A stretch of 10,411 nucleotides of DNA, from positions 1 to 10,411 of the forward strand of contig JAFAPL010000942.1 in the NCBI GenBank assembly GCA_019247135.1. The letters run 5' to 3'. A model generated the notes under the pieces. That model was not told where the DNA came from. It made no database searches and saw nothing but the letters and a program-made list of their open reading frames with translations. Every line of letters begins with the position of its first letter. Position 1 is the first letter of the stretch. Made by a program: the position numbers and the translations under genes. Of this stretch, positions 8,162 to 10,411 are shown one piece after another. Source of the DNA: Chloroflexota bacterium. Lineage in GTDB: Bacteria; Chloroflexota; UBA6077; CF-72.

Positions 8162-9063
8162 GCAGCGGCGTTGGACTGCAGCAGGACCTGACGGTCTCGA
8201 CACCAGCGCAGCCGGAGCGTGCAACTCGACCGGCTCGGCGCACTTCAGGAGGACGCCGCCCGTGGACGCTCATCGTCGGCCTGGTGGTCGTCCTCGGCTT
8301 CTGCTGTCTGGCCATCGGGGCCGCGCTGCTGGCACCGTATCCGCCTGATCAGCAGAACATGTCCAACGTGCTGCGTGGCCCGTCGCTTGCGCACCCGTTC
8401 GGCACCGACGAGTTCGGCCGTGACAGTCTGAGTCGGATCCTGTACGGCGCCCGACTGACGTTGCTGGCAAGCTCGATCGCCGTGCTCCTGGCCGCAATCG
8501 TCGGGTGCGCGGTGGGATTGTGTGCCGGCTATCTCGGGGGACCGCTGGATGCGATTACGGGCCGGTTCATCGACGTGCTCTTCGCGATCCCGGTGATTCT
8601 GCTCGGGATCGCCATCGTCGCGGTGCTCGGCCCCGGTGAGCTCAGCATCGTGGTCGCCATTGCCCTGGCGTCTCTGCCCAATTTCGCACGCGTCTCGCGC
8701 GGCGCGATCATCCCCGAGAAGGAGCGCGAATACGTCCTGGCGGCGCACGTGGTCGGCGCCGGCACGCCGTACATCATCCTCCGCACGCTGTTGCCTAACC
8801 TCATTGGTCCGTTGATGGTGCTGGTCTCCCTGGGTTTTGCGTACGCGGTGCTGTACGAAGCCTCGCTGAGCTTTCTCGGATTGGGCGCGCGGCCGCCGAC
8901 ACCCGAGTGGGGTGTGATGCTGTCCACCGCGCGGGACTTCCTGTTTCAGTCGCCGTGGTATGCGTTTTTTCCAGGCGCGTCGATCTTCTTGCTGGTCTTC
9001 TCACTCAATCTGATTGGCGACGGTTTGAGTGAGCTCATTGACCCGCGGCGCCGCCACCGCTAA
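8158..9063 (+). CDS. ABC transporter permease, DppC/OppC family
   Basis: This is the second permease subunit, 301 residues. A polar N-terminal tail (1-34) precedes the first helix (about 37-59) and the OppC-type N-terminal signature AHPFGTDEFGRDSLSRILYGAR (78-99, given here as positions with HPFGTDEFGRD as key residues). The core helices follow, with the pair RFIDVLFAIPVILLGI (136-151). The EAA loop KEREYVLAAHVVGAGTPYII (188-207) contacts the ATPase, then ILRTLLPNLIGP. It ends with EASLSFLGLGARPPTPEWG (234-252) and NLIGDGLSELIDPR (284-297), all typical of DppC. The start ATG overlaps the stop of the DppB-like gene (ATGA at 8158-8161). The frame is also open upstream to 7363, but that part lies antiparallel in codon sense to dppB and is not protein-like. 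No DppD/DppF ATPase gene follows in the window. Confidence 0.95.
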   Translation: MSSGVGLQQDLTVSTPAQPERATRPARRTSGGRRPWTLIVGLVVVLGFCCLAIGAALLAPYPPDQQNMSNVLRGPSLAHPFGTDEFGRDSLSRILYGARLTLLASSIAVLLAAIVGCAVGLCAGYLGGPLDAITGRFIDVLFAIPVILLGIAIVAVLGPGELSIVVAIALASLPNFARVSRGAIIPEKEREYVLAAHVVGAGTPYIILRTLLPNLIGPLMVLVSLGFAYAVLYEASLSFLGLGARPPTPEWGVMLSTARDFLFQSPWYAFFPGASIFLLVFSLNLIGDGLSELIDPRRRHR

Positions 9064-9184
9064 CTGCTCGCGCCCAAAAACGCAACCTGGTGTACGCCCT
9101 TTCACCGATGGCGCGTTTGCCAATCAAGCGTAGTGTTGGTCGGCGCATTTATTCCGAAACAGTCTGGATGCGTTCATCTGCACC
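9064..9184 (+). other. Gap between the importer operon and the micro-peptide gene
   Basis: This stretch should hold the importer terminator and any promoter for the peptide gene. The only pairing seen is AAACGC (9078-9083) with GCGTTT (9113-9118), enclosing GGTG (9089-9092) and CACC (9103-9106). It is short, with no strong T-run. TTGCCA (9117-9122) and TTGGTC (9136-9141) look like -35 boxes, but neither has a good -10 at 16-18 bp. No confident promoter is called. Confidence 0.35.
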
Positions 9185-9187
9185 ATG

Positions 9188-9200
9188 AAGGGAGGTGACC
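9188..9200 (+). promoter_or_regulatory. Near-perfect Shine-Dalgarno sequence of the micro-peptide gene
   Basis: AAGGGAGGTGACC matches the anti-Shine-Dalgarno complement AAGGAGGTGATCC closely, and its GGAGG core (9191-9195) sits 7 nt before the GTG at 9203. It is the strongest ribosome-binding site I see in the window and is the main reason to believe the tiny frame downstream is translated. Confidence 0.75.
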
Positions 9201-9202
9201 CT

Positions 9203-9286
9203 GTGAAGAAGTTGTCCGTTCGCAAGCTCGAGGTGATCAAGACCACAGCTGCGCTGTACGCGCTCGGCTGCACTCGCCCCGCCTGA
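9203..9286 (+). CDS. Putative RiPP or signal-peptide precursor micro-peptide (27 aa)
   Basis: A 27-codon frame runs from GTG 9203 to TGA 9284-9286. It is basic at the N-terminus (KKLSVRKLEVIKTT) and short, hydrophobic and cysteine-containing at the C-terminus (AALYALGCTRPA), with one Cys at 23. An ATG at 9185 is in frame and would give 33 residues (adding MKGGDP), but the Shine-Dalgarno then lies inside the gene, so the GTG start is preferred. Support comes from the excellent ribosome-binding site and from the following gene, which fuses a PqqD-like leader-binding domain to an M50 membrane protease. The layout resembles RiPP or pheromone loci: precursor first, then a hairpin, then a processing protein. 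A leader of about 15-18 residues with a core around YALGCTRPA is my inference. I do not recognise the precursor family. Alternatively the Cys could be a lipobox-like residue (YALGC) of a lipoprotein-signal-derived pheromone, or the frame may be a leader peptide for attenuation. Confidence 0.6.
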   Translation: MKKLSVRKLEVIKTTAALYALGCTRPA

Positions 9287-9310
9287 TCGCCGACCAAGCT
9301 CGCTGAGACG

Positions 9311-9368
9311 CTGGCGAGAGCCTCGAGCAAAGAAACACCTGGTAAGCCACCAGCCTGGCTCTCGCCAG
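9311..9368 (+). terminator. Perfect 12-bp inverted repeat between micro-peptide and metalloprotease genes
   Basis: CTGGCGAGAGCC (9311-9322) pairs perfectly with GGCTCTCGCCAG (9357-9368). The 34-nt loop holds a second hairpin, CTGGT-AAGCC-ACCAG (9339-9353). No real T-run follows (only TTCCCATTCCT), so it is not a classic intrinsic terminator. Possible roles are a partial terminator that makes peptide mRNA more abundant than protease mRNA, a 3' stabilising structure for the peptide transcript, or a regulator site on DNA. It occupies most of the 103-bp gap. Confidence 0.6.
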
Positions 9369-9389
9369 TTCCCATTCCTACTGGATTTC

Positions 9390-10411
9390 ATGCTGAACTC
9401 TGACACACACGTCGCCATTCCTCCATTCGTCGAACGCGCCGACGGCGAAGACGTCCTGATCGGCAACCCTGCGTCCAACTGCTTTCTATCCGTTGGGCCA
9501 GATGCAGTCGCGCTGCTGCGCTGGCTCGCCGAGGGACTGACGATTGGGCAGGCGAGCGCGGCGTATGCGGCGCGGTACGGCGAAACGCCCGACGTGCAAG
9601 GGTTTCTCGCATCTCTCGTCGACCAGCGTTTTCTCACACTCGCACCCACACCTGGAGCGGCGGAGCCTGCTGCACCGGTGCGTGGCCACTTCGCCGGAAT
9701 TTCGGTCGATCTCGCGCGCAAGCTGTGCAGTTGGCCAGCCCTGGTGGTGGGCGCGCTCGTCGCGGCATGCGCCGTAGCAGCGTGCGTCGAAGATCCATCC
9801 ATCGTGCCGTCACCCGCGGCATTGGTGTTCGAGCACGACCAGCTTGGTCTTGCGCTCGGAGTCGCCATAACCACGCTCGTGACGGTCTTCTTCCACGAGC
9901 TCGCCCACCTCGTCGCGGCACGCGCGGCCGACGTGCCGGCCCGTATTGGAGTAGCCAATCGGCTGTGGGTGCTGGTGGCCGAGACCGACATGCGCGGCAT
10001 CTGGCTCGCGGCACAACCCCAGCGGTGCGTTGCATTCCTGGCCGGTTCCGCCGTCGACGTGTTCATGACCGCGCTGTTGCTGCTGGCGCTCTTCACCAAC
10101 GATGCTGCCCATTGGTTTGCGTTGGACCAGACGGTCGTGGTGCTCGTTCGCGCGACCATTTTCGTCCTCTTCACGCGCCTGCTGTGGCAGCTCTATCTCT
10201 TTTTACCGACTGACCTGTACTACGTGATCGCGACCCTGTGCGGGTGTAAGAACCTGATGCAGGACACTCAGGCGTACCTGATCAACCAGCTCGCGCGTGT
10301 CGCGCGGAGTGTTCGGCGAATCGACCAGTCCGACGTCCCTCAGCGCGAAATGCGCGTCGTGCGCTGGTTCGCTTTCGTCTGGCTCGGTGGTCGTGCCATC
10401 GCGTTTGCGTC
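9390..10411 (+). CDS. PqqD-like domain fused to M50-type membrane metalloprotease (C-terminus beyond right edge)
   Basis: 340 residues are visible and the frame is open at the right edge. Residues about 10-85 look like a PqqD-type domain, the winged-helix fold that binds RiPP leader peptides: VLIGNPASNCFLSVGPDAVALL, then LAEGLTIGQASAAYAARYG, then FLASLVDQRFL. A Pro/Ala linker (86-98) follows, then membrane segments at about 116-133, 152-178, 213-236 and 247-272. The second carries the zinc site FFHELAHLVAAR (167-178: H169, E170, H173). FLPTDLYYVI (271-280) supplies D275, the expected third metal ligand of site-2-protease-like M50 enzymes. The product is therefore predicted to sit in the cytoplasmic membrane and cut a peptide it first binds. 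The ATG at 9390 is the only ATG, GTG or TTG in frame downstream of the peptide stop; it has no clear Shine-Dalgarno. The preceding micro-peptide is the natural candidate substrate. It could instead be a YydH-like protein acting in export or immunity. Confidence 0.82.
   Translation, partial: MLNSDTHVAIPPFVERADGEDVLIGNPASNCFLSVGPDAVALLRWLAEGLTIGQASAAYAARYGETPDVQGFLASLVDQRFLTLAPTPGAAEPAAPVRGHFAGISVDLARKLCSWPALVVGALVAACAVAACVEDPSIVPSPAALVFEHDQLGLALGVAITTLVTVFFHELAHLVAARAADVPARIGVANRLWVLVAETDMRGIWLAAQPQRCVAFLAGSAVDVFMTALLLLALFTNDAAHWFALDQTVVVLVRATIFVLFTRLLWQLYLFLPTDLYYVIATLCGCKNLMQDTQAYLINQLARVARSVRRIDQSDVPQREMRVVRWFAFVWLGGRAIAFA

Noticed and set aside
9078..9118. Possible terminator after the DppC-like gene (AAACGC/GCGTTT)
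   Set aside because: Only six pairs around a 29-nt loop with no strong T-run; it could be chance.
9124..9375. 83-codon minus-strand frame opposite the micro-peptide region
   Set aside because: No start context or domain was seen, and it overlaps the plus-strand peptide, which has a much better ribosome-binding site. Part of it reads through the hairpin arms.
9149..10174. 341-codon minus-strand frame opposite the metalloprotease
   Set aside because: It is Ser/Thr/Ala/Arg-rich with no domain, while the plus strand has an HELAH metalloprotease with membrane segments.

Overview
The window is GC-rich bacterial DNA with tightly packed genes on both strands, several GTG or TTG starts, and no RNA genes, insertion sequences or CRISPR array that I could see. 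A Tat-type lipoprotein serving as ABC substrate-binding protein, a YkcB-type membrane glycosyltransferase and a PAS/GAF sensor array together suggest a soil or environmental Chloroflexota-like (less likely actinobacterial) genome. This placement is an inference from gene style and was not tested.

Layout. From position 2439 to the left edge, on the minus strand, lies the N-terminal 813 residues of a large multi-PAS/GAF signalling protein whose output domain is outside the window. Divergent from it is a peptidase S51 / cyanophycinase-like protein (2534-3259, plus). It converges on a 640-residue GT39/YkcB-like polytopic glycosyltransferase (3328-5250, minus). Divergent from that is an oligopeptide/dipeptide-type ABC importer operon on the plus strand: a Tat-lipoprotein binding protein (5403-7094), a DppB-like permease (7202-8161) and a DppC-like permease (8158-9063, ATGA overlap). 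No ATPase gene follows.

The most interesting part is the right end. About 140 bp after the permease, a near-perfect Shine-Dalgarno sequence precedes a tiny basic peptide gene of 27 codons (9203-9286; 33 codons from an in-frame ATG at 9185). A 12-bp perfect inverted repeat follows, and then a membrane protein that joins an N-terminal PqqD-like (RiPP leader-recognition-like) domain to an M50-type membrane metalloprotease with an HELAH motif (9390 to beyond the right edge). A strongly translated micro-peptide, a transcript-shaping hairpin, and a protein combining leader binding with intramembrane proteolysis look like the left end of a RiPP or peptide-signal locus. I do not recognise the precursor as belonging to a known class.

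How the genes work together: the importer genes form one transcription unit, and the peptide and metalloprotease probably form another. The sensor, the S51 protein and the glycosyltransferase have no evident functional link to each other.
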